Source: JBBQAA01 sp038276395 | Lineage (GTDB): Bacteria > Actinomycetota > Thermoleophilia > Solirubrobacterales > Solirubrobacteraceae | DNA: 48,758 nucleotides | Reading direction: 5' to 3' | Assembly (NCBI GenBank): GCA_038276395.1 | Contig: JBBQAA010000058.1 | Coordinates: 1 to 48,758, forward strand | Part shown: positions 18,052-26,292 of the stretch, piece by piece | Position numbering within the stretch: position 1 is the stretch's first letter | Layout of the letters: each line of letters begins with the position of its first letter | Notes under the pieces: generated by a model | Database searches by the model: none | The model's input: the letters and a program-made list of their open reading frames with translations, nothing else | Told to the model about the DNA's origin: nothing | Position numbers and translations under genes: made by a program

Positions 18052-18729
18052 CTACCCCGGCTCGCCGCCGTTGGGCGAGAACTGAGCGGTGATGTCCTTC
18101 TCGAGACCCGGATCGAGGATGATCATCACCTCGTCACCGGCCTCGATCACCGTGTCCGCCTTGGGCACGTAGCCGCCGCCGCCCTTGGGCAGCACGGAGA
18201 TGATGAGCGCCCCCTCGGGCAGCGTCACGTCGGCCACGGGCCGGCCGGCGGCCGCGGCGCCCTCCCCCACCTCGAGCTCGATGATCTCGAGCCGCTCCTC
18301 CTCGAGCGCCAGCAGGTGGACGAGGCCGTACTCCGGGACCTCGTGCTCGATCAGGCGGAGGATGAGATCGGTCGCCGAGACGGCGGGCTGGATGCCGAGG
18401 AGCTTGAAGTGCGGCAGGTTCCGCGGGTTGTTGACGCGGGCGACGATCCGCGAGCACAGGTACTTCTCCTTGGCCATCTGGCAGATGAGGATGTTGTCCT
18501 CGTCGTCGCCCGTGACGGCGATCACGAGGTCGGCGCGCTGGATCCCCGCGCGCTCGAGGACCCACACCTCGGTCGCGTCGCCGTACTGGACGGCGTGCTC
18601 GAGCTCCTCCTCGACCGCGAGGTAGCGGCGGCGGTCGCCCTCGATCAGGGTGACCTCGCTCTCCTTGCCGATCAGCTCGCGCGCGAGGTTCAGGCCCACC
18701 TTGCCCGCGCCGGCGATGATCACGTACAT
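18052..18729 (-). CDS. trkA: TrkA-type K+ regulatory protein (RCK-N plus RCK-C)
   Basis: The 225-residue protein starts MYVIIAGAGKVGLNLARELI, a Rossmann NAD-binding motif, with an acidic strand end (TLIEGD) near residue 30. The TrkA-N domain runs to about 130 (TGDDEDNILICQMAKE). A TrkA-C domain follows (about 140-220, with the AGDEVMIIL end). Such proteins sit on the cytoplasmic face of K+ channels or transporters and gate them in response to nucleotides. Its start ATG overlaps the preceding stop by one base (TGATG). No trkH or trkG is present; the APC permeases upstream are the nearest membrane partners. M. tuberculosis has a similar TrkA pair (ceoB/ceoC) beside an APC-type membrane protein. 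Confidence 0.9.
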   Translation of the reverse strand: MYVIIAGAGKVGLNLARELIGKESEVTLIEGDRRRYLAVEEELEHAVQYGDATEVWVLERAGIQRADLVIAVTGDDEDNILICQMAKEKYLCSRIVARVNNPRNLPHFKLLGIQPAVSATDLILRLIEHEVPEYGLVHLLALEEERLEIIELEVGEGAAAAGRPVADVTLPEGALIISVLPKGGGGYVPKADTVIEAGDEVMIILDPGLEKDITAQFSPNGGEPG

Positions 18730-19160
18730 CAGGCGGGGGCCTCGGTGAGCGCGGCCTTGATGACCAGGTCGATCGCGGTCCGGGTCGGGGAGACGATCTC
18801 GATGCCCCGCTCGGAGTACCACTCGGCCCGCGCGGGATCGAGCACCCGGGCTACGACCCGGCCGACGTGGTAGCGCTTCTGAGCGATCTGGGAGATCACG
18901 AGGTTCGTGTTGTCGCCGTTGGTCGAGGCGACAAAGACCTCGGCGCGATCGATCCCCGCTTCCTCGAGCGCGGCGGTCTCGAGCCCGGTCCCGACCGTGA
19001 AGCGCCCGCCGCGATCCTCCCACACCCCTTCGGTGGGATCCTCGAGGCGCTCGTGGGAGAGCGGATCCTCGTCGAGCACGGAAACGTCGTGCCCCTCGGC
19101 GATCGCTCGCTTGGCCACGCTCGACCCGACCCGGCCGGCTCCGACGATGAGGATGAACAT
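18729..19160 (-). CDS. trkA: TrkA-N domain protein, short partner
   Basis: The 143-residue protein consists of an RCK-N domain only: MFILIVGAGRVGSSVAKRAIAEG, VLDEDP, TGLETAALEEAGIDRAEVFVASTNGDNTNLV and a C-terminal helix. It lacks the TrkA-C domain of its neighbour, so the two probably form a mixed ring. A TAGGCT hexamer lies 9 nt before the ATG (19170-19175), giving it a likely promoter of its own. The 177 nt between it and the APC permease gene (19161-19337) show nothing else. Confidence 0.88.
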   Translation of the reverse strand: MFILIVGAGRVGSSVAKRAIAEGHDVSVLDEDPLSHERLEDPTEGVWEDRGGRFTVGTGLETAALEEAGIDRAEVFVASTNGDNTNLVISQIAQKRYHVGRVVARVLDPARAEWYSERGIEIVSPTRTAIDLVIKAALTEAPA

Positions 19161-19337
19161 CGGCGCGGCAGCCTAGTACACGCACCGCAGGCTCTGAGTG
19201 TTTCGGCGGCGCCCGGCCGCGCCTGAGCACACCCGGCGCCCGTCCCCGTGCCGCGAGCACGAGAACGGATCACCGTGCACCCTCAGATCACCGCCGGTCG
19301 CAGCGCCGGCTCCACGCCGAGCCTCCGGCCACGTGCA

Positions 19338-21332
19338 CTACCCGCTACCCGGCGCGACGGGCGGTGTCAGCGCGCCCTCCTCGGCCGGCGTCTGGGCGGA
19401 GGCCGCCGGGTCGGCCGCCGGCGCGGTCAGGATCACGCGGCAGCCGGCCTTGCGCAGCACGTACTTCGTGACGTCTCCGACGAAGTCGTCGAGCGGCCCG
19501 CCCGTGCCGCCGAGGATCGCGCCGCCGCGCACCCGCGACTGCGGCTCGGCGGCGAGGACGATCGCCTCGACGCCTCGACGCCGGGCCTCCTCGACGATCG
19601 CCTGCCCGGCCTTGCGCGCGCGCACGGTGGCGGTCGAGACCTGGACGCCCTCGTACTCCTCCCCCACCGCCTTGGCCTGGGCCAGCGCCTCGCGCGCGCG
19701 CCTGAGCTGGGGGTCGGGGAGGCGCGCGTCGAGCGCCAGGGCCATCGGGACCTCGAAGACCCAGAGGGCCTCGATCATGGCGCCCTCGGAATCGACCTCG
19801 TCGCGCTCGTCGCCGGCCAGGCGCCCCGCGGTCTGGACGATGTCGACGTCGAGCTCTGAGCCGAAGACGGGCACGAGGATCGACCCGAACTCGTGCTCGG
19901 GGCCCTCGGCGGCGGCGCGCAGCGCGCGCTCGGAGACCGCGACGCGCTCGAAGAGCGGCGTGCGCTGGGCCGTGCGATAGGCGGTGTAGAGGACGAGGCC
20001 GCCGAGCACCCAGCCCGCCCCGACGTAGCGCGCGCCCGAGTGGTAGGCGACGAGCGAGCCCAAGCCGAGCAGGGAGAGCACGCCCCCGAGCAGCGCGGTG
20101 AGCGGCACGCGCGCGCCGCCGATCCGCACGGCGGCGGGCGCCTCGTAGGGGCGCGGGCGGTCGGGCTCCCGGAAGCGCAGCACGACGATCGACGCGTGGG
20201 CGATCGTAAAGGCGAGGAGGGCCCCGAAGGCGTAGATCCCGACGAGGAACTCGACGTCGGTGGGCACGGCCAGGCCCGCCGCGAAGAGCGAGCCGAGCAC
20301 GATGACGATCCACGGCGTGCCGCGCCGCGGGTGCAGGCGCCCGAGCGCGCGGGGAATCTGCCGGTGCTTGGCGAGCGAGAGCGCCACGCGCGAGACGCCG
20401 AGCATCGCCGAGTTGGCCGCGCCGACGAGCGTGACGACGGCGACCGCGGCCACGACGTAGCGCAGCACGTCACCGAGGGTCCCCTGCTTCAGGCTGGCCG
20501 CCACGCCGACGAACGGGCGGTCCTCGTAGAGCCCGCCGAGCGCGGTCATGCCGCCGCGGACGGGCAGGGCCGAGATCCCGACCGCCGCGATGCCCACGTA
20601 GACCACGGCGATGACCGCCGTGCCGCCGCCGACCAGGCGCCTCAGGTCCCGCCGGCGGACCCGGACCTCGGACGAAAGGCTCGCCGCCGCCTCGAGCCCG
20701 GCGAAGGCCACGGTGGCCACCGTCAGGGCGAAGACCGCATCCCCCCAGCGCGGCATCGAGCCGAGCTCGACCGAGCGCGCGATCGCGGCCGGGTCGAGCA
20801 CGAGGAAGATGCCGAGGATGATGAGCAGGGCCTGCAGGGCGAGGTCGACGACCGCGAGCGCCGCCCGCGCCTCCAGGAAGCGCACGGAGAGCCCCGCGAC
20901 GTTGGCCCCCGCCGCCGCGGCGATGATGCCGAGGGCGAGGATCACCTGCACGGGGCCGCGGCCGAGCGGACCCCAGAACGTGCCGAGATAGTTCGTGGCG
21001 GCCACGGCGGTGACCGCGATGAGGATCACGTAGTCGAGCACGACGGCCCAGCCCGAGAGGAAGGACACGAGCTCGTTGAAGGCATAGCGGGAGAACACGG
21101 TCGAGCCCCCGGGCTCGGGATGCAGCGCCGCGCCTTCCACGTAGGTCATCGCGGTCAGGGCGAAGAACAGCGCGCCGAGCGCGAAGATGACGGGCGTCAG
21201 CCCGAGCCCGCGATGGGCGACGACCCCGAGCGCGAAGTACAGCGAGGAGATCGCCGTCGTGTAGACGACCGCGAACAGCGCGCGGTTCGAGAGGCCCCGG
21301 CCGGTGACTACTCGGGGCGCGTCGCGATCCAC
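19338..21332 (-). CDS. APC-superfamily permease with C-terminal UspA-like domain
   Basis: The 664-residue protein has about twelve membrane segments in residues 1-450. Motifs include SSLYFALGVVAHRGLGLTPVIF, TYVEGAALHPEPGGSTVFSRYAFNE and GLEAAASLSSEVRVRRRDL. After it comes a soluble domain of about 180 residues (FGSILVPVFGSELDVDIVQTA ... ARRRGVEAIVLAAEPQSR ... GGPLDDFVGDVTKYVLRKAGCRVIL), a UspA-like fold. Fusion of an APC permease to a Usp domain occurs in amino acid and some K+ transporters. The GTG start at 21332 lies 25 nt inside the end of the 60-residue gene. Substrate could be an amino acid or K+; the nearby TrkA pair argues mildly for K+. Confidence 0.82.
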   Translation of the reverse strand: MDRDAPRVVTGRGLSNRALFAVVYTTAISSLYFALGVVAHRGLGLTPVIFALGALFFALTAMTYVEGAALHPEPGGSTVFSRYAFNELVSFLSGWAVVLDYVILIAVTAVAATNYLGTFWGPLGRGPVQVILALGIIAAAAGANVAGLSVRFLEARAALAVVDLALQALLIILGIFLVLDPAAIARSVELGSMPRWGDAVFALTVATVAFAGLEAAASLSSEVRVRRRDLRRLVGGGTAVIAVVYVGIAAVGISALPVRGGMTALGGLYEDRPFVGVAASLKQGTLGDVLRYVVAAVAVVTLVGAANSAMLGVSRVALSLAKHRQIPRALGRLHPRRGTPWIVIVLGSLFAAGLAVPTDVEFLVGIYAFGALLAFTIAHASIVVLRFREPDRPRPYEAPAAVRIGGARVPLTALLGGVLSLLGLGSLVAYHSGARYVGAGWVLGGLVLYTAYRTAQRTPLFERVAVSERALRAAAEGPEHEFGSILVPVFGSELDVDIVQTAGRLAGDERDEVDSEGAMIEALWVFEVPMALALDARLPDPQLRRAREALAQAKAVGEEYEGVQVSTATVRARKAGQAIVEEARRRGVEAIVLAAEPQSRVRGGAILGGTGGPLDDFVGDVTKYVLRKAGCRVILTAPAADPAASAQTPAEEGALTPPVAPGSG

Positions 21333-21490
21333 AGCCGGCCGCCCCCCGCGGCGAGGAAGAGGACCCCGAGGATGACCCCGATCGCGAGCGCGCCGCCACC
21401 CGCGAGCAGGGCGCGGAGGATGAGCGCCACCCCGATCAGGACCATCGCCGCCGACAGCACGACGGTCGCGCTCAGCCGCGGCGCCCTCAC
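21308..21490 (-). CDS. 60-residue membrane protein nested between two permease genes
   Basis: Starting with GTG at 21490 (GTGA overlap with the upstream permease stop), the frame encodes MRAPRLSATVVLSAAMVLIG, then VALILRALLAGGGALAIGVIL and GVLFLAAGGGRLWIATRPE. That is two membrane segments with a short glycine-rich turn. Its last 25 nt overlap the start of the next permease gene, so all three genes should be translationally coupled. The product may be an accessory subunit. No family is known to me. Confidence 0.6.
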   Translation of the reverse strand: MRAPRLSATVVLSAAMVLIGVALILRALLAGGGALAIGVILGVLFLAAGGGRLWIATRPE

Positions 21491-23361
21491 GCCGGGACGG
21501 GGACGGACTCGATGACGATCCGGCACGGGCGCTCCTCGAGCACGACCTCCTGGGCCTTGGAGAACAGCGAGGCGCCGCTCGAGCGCCGTTCGAGCGGCAT
21601 GACGATGGCCCGCGCGTTCATCCCCTTGGCCTCGTCGACGATCTTGCGCCCGGTCTGGCCGGGGCGGACCTTGTCCCAGTGGCCGCTGACCCGCGCGCCG
21701 CCCTCGACCTTGGCCTCCTCGATCACCGACTGCGCCCGCAGCTCGAGCTCCGGCAGGCTGGCCCTGAGCGGCGTGTTCCAGGGGACCGTGATCGGCACGT
21801 AGACGTGGATACCGCGGCGCCGCCGCGCGGCCAGCCGCCGCGCCGTGGCCATGATCTCCGACTCGTACTCCGGGCCGTGGAAGACGACGAGCACAGACTC
21901 GTACTCCGCCTCGTGGTCGACGACGGGCTTCGGGACGGCGACCTTGACGGTGGAGACGAGATCGAGCCCCTGCCGGCGGCGGTAGGCGACGAAGACGAGC
22001 ACGCCGAGGGCGAGCCAGCCGACGCCGGCGCCGGCCACCGCGGGATGCAGCACGGTCACGGTGACGAAGGCGAGCCCCGTGCCGAGCCCGCCGAAGACGG
22101 CGAAGAGCGGCAGCTCCCGGCCGCGCAGGCGGAGGATCCCGGGACCCCGGTAGGGGCGCTCGGCGTCCGGATACTTCTTTCGCAGGCGGATGACGGCGAG
22201 GTGGGCGATGGTGAACGAGAGCATCGCGCCGAAGGCGTACATGTTCCCGAGGAAGTTGGCCTGGCCGGGAACGATCGTCAGGCAGGCGATGGCGCCGAAG
22301 ATGATGATCCCGATCCACGGCGTGCGGAACTTCGGGTGCAGGCGGCGCAGCCCGTCGGGGAGCTGGCGATGCAGCCCCATCGAGTAGACGAGGCGGGAGA
22401 CGCCGATGAGCCCCGCGTTCGTGGCGATGAAGAGGATCGTCGCGGCGAGCAGCCCGACGTAGATCTCCCCCGCCCCCTGCAGCGGCCCGAGCCCGAGCGA
22501 CTTGACGATGCCGAGGACCGGGTCCCCGGCGAAGCCGCCCTGGTTCTCCGGGCGCCCGAGCAGGGTGTAGTACTCGCCGCCCTTGTGGATGACCGGGAGC
22601 GCGGAGAGCGCGACCGCCGGCAGCAGCGCGTAGATGGCGAAGACGGCGATGACGACCCGCTTGATCGCCGCGGGGATCGTCTTCCCCACGTCCTTGGCCT
22701 CCTCGGCCATGTTGGAGATCGTCTCGATCCCGGTGTAGGCGATCATCCCCACCGGGATCGCCACGAGGAAGTCCCTCCACTTCGGGGCGACGCCGAGGTG
22801 GATGTTGGTGATGAGGGTGTGGGGGGAGAAGACGAGGAAGAGCCCGGCGAGCACGAGCAGGAGCTGCGTGGCGAAGTCGGTCACGGCGAGCGCGATGTTC
22901 AGCCGCGCCGCCTCGGTGACCCCGACGACGTTGATGAAGGACAGCAGCGCCACGATGGCGATGCCGACGACGATGTCCCCGGGCCCGTGGCGCAGCGCCG
23001 ACCAGAAGAGGCCGCCGATGTAGTGGGGCACGAAGTACGCGCTGATGGCGATCGTGATGATGTAGTTCAGCATCTGGCCCCAGGCGGCGAAGAAGGACCA
23101 GAACTCGTTGAACGCGTGGCGGGCGAAGGACGAGGAGCCGCCGGCCTCCGGGTACATCGTCGTCGCCTCGGCGTAGGTCGAGGCCGTGAGGTAGAAGATG
23201 ACGCCGGTGAGGACGAAGACGACCGGCGTGAGACCGAGGGCGAACGACGCCACGAGCCCGAGCGCGTAGTAGATCGAGGAGCCCACGTTCCCGTAGGCGG
23301 TCGAGAACAGGGCGTTCACGCCGAGCACCCGTTCGAGTCCGTGAAGGCGGCGCTGGGCCAT
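21487..23361 (-). CDS. APC-superfamily permease with C-terminal UspA-like domain
   Basis: The 624-residue protein is a paralogue of the permease at 19338-21332, with closely matching segments (YGNVGSSIYYALGLVASFALG, YAEATTMYPEAGGSSSFARH, TGIETISNMAEEAKDVGKT). About twelve membrane helices are followed by a UspA-like domain from near residue 475 (YESVLVVFHGPEYESEIMATA and, later, AKGMNARAIVMPLERRSSG). ATG at 23361 is chosen by homology to the paralogue's N-terminus; TACAAT lies 12 nt upstream (23374-23379). It is the first gene of the leftward unit and diverges from the saccharopine-dehydrogenase-like gene 44 nt away. Confidence 0.85.
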   Translation of the reverse strand: MAQRRLHGLERVLGVNALFSTAYGNVGSSIYYALGLVASFALGLTPVVFVLTGVIFYLTASTYAEATTMYPEAGGSSSFARHAFNEFWSFFAAWGQMLNYIITIAISAYFVPHYIGGLFWSALRHGPGDIVVGIAIVALLSFINVVGVTEAARLNIALAVTDFATQLLLVLAGLFLVFSPHTLITNIHLGVAPKWRDFLVAIPVGMIAYTGIETISNMAEEAKDVGKTIPAAIKRVVIAVFAIYALLPAVALSALPVIHKGGEYYTLLGRPENQGGFAGDPVLGIVKSLGLGPLQGAGEIYVGLLAATILFIATNAGLIGVSRLVYSMGLHRQLPDGLRRLHPKFRTPWIGIIIFGAIACLTIVPGQANFLGNMYAFGAMLSFTIAHLAVIRLRKKYPDAERPYRGPGILRLRGRELPLFAVFGGLGTGLAFVTVTVLHPAVAGAGVGWLALGVLVFVAYRRRQGLDLVSTVKVAVPKPVVDHEAEYESVLVVFHGPEYESEIMATARRLAARRRRGIHVYVPITVPWNTPLRASLPELELRAQSVIEEAKVEGGARVSGHWDKVRPGQTGRKIVDEAKGMNARAIVMPLERRSSGASLFSKAQEVVLEERPCRIVIESVPVPA

Positions 23362-23390
23362 GGGGCGTGCGCGATTGTACGTTCGCCCGG

Positions 23391-23396
23391 TAGGGT
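23391..23396 (+). promoter_or_regulatory. Possible -10 TAGGGT before 23406 gene
   Basis: TAGGGT is followed by 9 nt and the ATG. It faces TACAAT (23374-23379, minus strand) in a 44-nt divergent region. Confidence 0.35.
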
Positions 23397-23405
23397 CCGG
23401 CGGCG

Positions 23406-24509
23406 ATGGCGAAGATCGTCCTCTTCGGCGCCACCGGCTACACCGGGCGGCTGGCCGCGGACGCCCTCGTGGCACGTGGCGCGCGGCCGCTCCTCGCGGC
23501 CCGCAACGAGGAGCGCCTGCGGGCGCTGGCGACGGAGCTCGGCGGCCTCGAGCACGCCGTGGCGGATGTGTCCGCGCCGGACTCGGTCCGCGCGCTCGTG
23601 GAGCGCGGGGACGTGCTCATCTCCACCGTGGGGCCGTTCGCCCGCTGGGGAGCGCCGGCCGTCGAGGCCGCGGTCGCCGCCGGCGCGCACTACATCGACT
23701 CGACCGGCGAGCCCCCGTTCATCCGCTCGGTCTTCGAGCGCCACGGGCCGGGCGCCGCCGCCGCGGGCTGCGCGCTCTTCACCGCCATGGGCTACGACTT
23801 CGTGCCGGGCAACCTCGCCGCCGCGCTCGCGCTCGACCGCGCGGGCGAGGCCGCGGTGGCGGCGCGGGCTGGCTACTTCTTCACCGGGGAGAGCTCGCTG
23901 CGCGGAGCCGCCTCGGGCGGCACGCTGGCCTCGCTGGCCGGCGTCATGCTCGAGCCCGGCTTCGCCTGGCGCGGCGGCCGGCTCGTGACCGAGCGCGGAG
24001 CCCGGCGGGTCGGGTCATTCCCCTCCCGGGGGAAGACCTACACCGGCGTGTCGGTCGCGGCCTCCGAGCACTTCGGGCTGCCGGCGATCCACGCCGGGCT
24101 CCGTGACGTCGAGGTCATCCTCGGCTGGTTCGGGCCCGCCTCCCGCGGTATACAGGCCCTCTCCGCGGCCGGGGAGCTCGCGGCGCGCGTGCCCGGCGTC
24201 CGCGCCGGCGCCGCGCGGCTGACCGAGCGCTTCGTCCAGGGCTCGACGGGCGGCCCGGACGCCGAGGCGCGGGCGAAGTCGGGCTCGCTGGTCTTCGGCG
24301 AGGCGCTCGACGGCGCCGGCCGCGTGGTCGAGCGGGTGGAGCTCCGCGGTCCCAACGGCTACACGTACACCGGCGGCATGCTCGCCTGGGCGGCCGAGCG
24401 CGCGCTCGCGGGCGAGGTGCAGGGCTCGGGCGCGCTCGGCCCGGTCGAGGGCTTCGGGCTCGAGGCGCTGCGGGCGGGCAACGCGGAGCTCGGGTTCGCG
24501 GAGGAGTAG
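23406..24509 (+). CDS. Saccharopine dehydrogenase-like NAD(P)-binding protein
   Basis: The 367-residue protein begins MAKIVLFGATGYTGRLAADAL, the GxTGxTG Rossmann motif of the trans-acting enoyl reductase/saccharopine-dehydrogenase-like family, and has STVGPFARWGAPAVEAAVAAG and YIDSTGEPPF. A middle section GYDFVPGNLAA matches that family. Members reduce lipid intermediates (mycobacterial Rv2449c-type proteins) or are uncharacterised; true lysine-pathway activity is unlikely at this length. It is a single-gene unit, followed by a GC-rich tandem repeat and a palindrome. Confidence 0.8.
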   Translation: MAKIVLFGATGYTGRLAADALVARGARPLLAARNEERLRALATELGGLEHAVADVSAPDSVRALVERGDVLISTVGPFARWGAPAVEAAVAAGAHYIDSTGEPPFIRSVFERHGPGAAAAGCALFTAMGYDFVPGNLAAALALDRAGEAAVAARAGYFFTGESSLRGAASGGTLASLAGVMLEPGFAWRGGRLVTERGARRVGSFPSRGKTYTGVSVAASEHFGLPAIHAGLRDVEVILGWFGPASRGIQALSAAGELAARVPGVRAGAARLTERFVQGSTGGPDAEARAKSGSLVFGEALDGAGRVVERVELRGPNGYTYTGGMLAWAAERALAGEVQGSGALGPVEGFGLEALRAGNAELGFAEE

Positions 24510-24510
24510 C

Positions 24511-24537
24511 CGGCGCCGGCGCCGGCGCCGGCGCCGG
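24511..24537. repeat. Tandem 6-mer CGGCGC, about 4.5 copies
   Basis: The repeat starts one base after the stop of the upstream gene. It is self-complementary and can fold in several registers. Confidence 0.8.
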
Positions 24538-24551
24538 GACCGGGAGCGCTC

Positions 24552-24586
24552 CCGCAGTTGTGGTCCTCTGACGCCCTCAACTGCGG
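24552..24586. terminator. Long perfect inverted repeat between convergent genes
   Basis: Arms CCGCAGTTG and CAACTGCGG match perfectly over 9 bp with a 17-nt loop; GG and CC in the loop allow a longer imperfect stem. A second perfect palindrome, CGGGAGCGCTCCCG, lies at 24541-24554 and overlaps its left edge. Either could be a bidirectional terminator or a dispersed repeat element. There is no T-run. The rest of 24510-24665 contains nothing else I can call. Confidence 0.45.
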
Positions 24587-24665
24587 AGAACGCCCGCGGC
24601 GGCCCGGGCGGCCTCGGCCCGCCGCAGCGCAACGGGTCCGACGCGGCGCCGGCCGAGTCCCGGTC

Positions 24666-25061
24666 TCAGCCGGCCGAGCCCACCGCCGCCTGCGCCTCCT
24701 CCCGGTCCGCGCCGATCTCCGAGCGCACGAGCAGCTCGTCGAACGCCTCGGGATCCTCGCCGTCCCCGCCGAAGATGAGCGTCCGCGCGAGGGTGGGCGG
24801 CAGGTCGCGGCGGGCGGAGCGCCAGGGCTCCAGGAAGACCTCATGGCCCGGGATGAGAAAGCCCCGCTGGCCGGTCTCGACGTCGAGCACCAGGCGCTCG
24901 GTCTCCCGCGCGAGGCCGATGACGTCGCTGGACCGGCGCGCCAGGTCGGTCGTGCGCTGCAGCGAGCGGACCGCCAGCGCCAGCCCGAGCGAGAGCAGGA
25001 GGATGAGGGCGCCGGCGACGAAGACGCGATCGCCGAGGCGCCGGGGAAGAGCGAGCCGCAT
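24666..25061 (-). CDS. Truncated CHASE3 sensor protein, no output domain
   Basis: The 131-residue protein has one membrane segment (RVFVAGALILLLSLGLALAV, about 12-31). It is followed by the start of a CHASE3 domain: ETERLVLDVETGQRGFLIPGHEVFLEPWRSARRDLP. CHASE3 domains are normally about 130-140 residues, lie between two membrane helices and precede a histidine kinase, GAF or PP2C. Here only the first two thirds is present, with no second helix and no kinase; the stop at 24666 is clean and I found no continuation in other frames. It may be a remnant or a minimal accessory sensor for the REC-PP2C protein, whose gene starts 73 nt away in the opposite direction. Confidence 0.7.
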   Translation of the reverse strand: MRLALPRRLGDRVFVAGALILLLSLGLALAVRSLQRTTDLARRSSDVIGLARETERLVLDVETGQRGFLIPGHEVFLEPWRSARRDLPPTLARTLIFGGDGEDPEAFDELLVRSEIGADREEAQAAVGSAG

Positions 25062-25134
25062 CGGGCGCGCATGATGCCGGCGTGGTCGGGCGGCTTGGCT
25101 CGGACGCTCGCCCGTAGGCTGCCGCCTTATCCGC

Positions 25135-26280
25135 ATGACGGCCTGGCCCGGCACCCGCGTCCTCCTGGTCGAGGACAGCCCCGATTACGCCCTGCTCGTG
25201 GCCGAGGACCTCCGCCTGGCCTGGCGCGGCGAGCTCGAGGTCCGGCACTTCGACCGGCTCGCCGATGCCCGCGGCCCGCTGACGGGCTCCGCCGACTGCG
25301 TGCTGCTCGATCTGAGCCTCCCCGACGCCCACGGCCTCGACGCCCTGCGCGAGGTCCTCGGCCTGGCCGGGCGGACCCCGGTCGTCGTCCTCACCGGCCT
25401 CGGCGAGGAGGACGGCCTCGGTCGGGAGGCGCTCCGGCTCGGCGCCCAGGACTACCTGGTCAAGAGCCGGGCCACCGGGGAGGCGATCTCCCGCTCGGTG
25501 CGCTACGCGATCGAGCGCCGGAGCGGCGAGCTCGAGCGCCGCCGGCTCGAGGCGGCGGTCGGGCGCGAGGCCGCCGTGGCCGAGGAGCTCCGGCGCGGGC
25601 TCGTGCCCGAGCTCCCGTCCGTCCCCGGGCTGGAGCTCGCCGCCCGCTACGAGCCCGGCGGCGAGGGCCGGGTCGGCGGCGACTGGTACGACGTCGTCCG
25701 CCTAACCGACGGCCGGGTCGGGCTGGCCATGGGCGACGTGGCCGGCCACGGCCTGCCGGCCGCGGCGCTCATGGGGCAGCTCGCGAGCGCGCTGCGCGCC
25801 CACGCGCTCGCCGATCCCGAGCCGGCCGCGCTCCTCGGGGCTCTGGACGCCTTCCTGCGCCACTACGCCCCGGGGCAGATCGCCACGCTCGTGTGGGTGC
25901 TGCTCGACCCGGAGACCGGGGCGGCCTGCGCCGGGAGCGCCGGCCACCCCCCCGCGCTTCTCCTGAGCGCCGGCGGCGAGCGGTCCTGGCTCGGCGAGGG
26001 CCGGCGCGCGCTGCTCGGCGCGCCGCCGGCGGAGGGCTCCGCCGGGGGCCCGGCGGCGGCGCGGATCGGCCCGGGCGACACCCTCCTGCTCTACACCGAC
26101 GGCCTCGTCGAGCGCCGGGGCGAGACGGTCGACGCTGGCCTCGAGCGGCTGCGGGACGCGGCCGCGGGGGGCGAGACGCTGGCCCCGGCAGCGCTCCTCG
26201 ACCGCCTCCTCGGCGCGCTCGCGCCGACCGACGGCGAGCGCGACGACGTCGCCGCGCTCGCCGTTCGCCCCCGGCCCTGA
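25135..26280 (+). CDS. Response regulator with PP2C (SpoIIE-type) phosphatase output
   Basis: The 381-residue protein has a receiver domain at about 1-125. It shows the acidic pair VED, the phospho-acceptor Asp in VLLDLSLPD (near 60), Thr in VVLTG and Lys in DYLVKSR. A linker helix follows, then a SpoIIE/PP2C domain (about 165-381) with the metal-binding motifs GGDWYD, MGDVAGHG, YTDGLVE and ERDDVA all intact. Such proteins dephosphorylate STAS antagonists to free sigma factors, so the STAS and RsbW-like proteins at 8.5-9.4 kb are plausible downstream partners. No histidine kinase lies beside it, only the truncated CHASE3 gene. Confidence 0.92.
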   Translation: MTAWPGTRVLLVEDSPDYALLVAEDLRLAWRGELEVRHFDRLADARGPLTGSADCVLLDLSLPDAHGLDALREVLGLAGRTPVVVLTGLGEEDGLGREALRLGAQDYLVKSRATGEAISRSVRYAIERRSGELERRRLEAAVGREAAVAEELRRGLVPELPSVPGLELAARYEPGGEGRVGGDWYDVVRLTDGRVGLAMGDVAGHGLPAAALMGQLASALRAHALADPEPAALLGALDAFLRHYAPGQIATLVWVLLDPETGAACAGSAGHPPALLLSAGGERSWLGEGRRALLGAPPAEGSAGGPAAARIGPGDTLLLYTDGLVERRGETVDAGLERLRDAAAGGETLAPAALLDRLLGALAPTDGERDDVAALAVRPRP

Positions 26281-26292
26281 GCCCCGCCGCCT

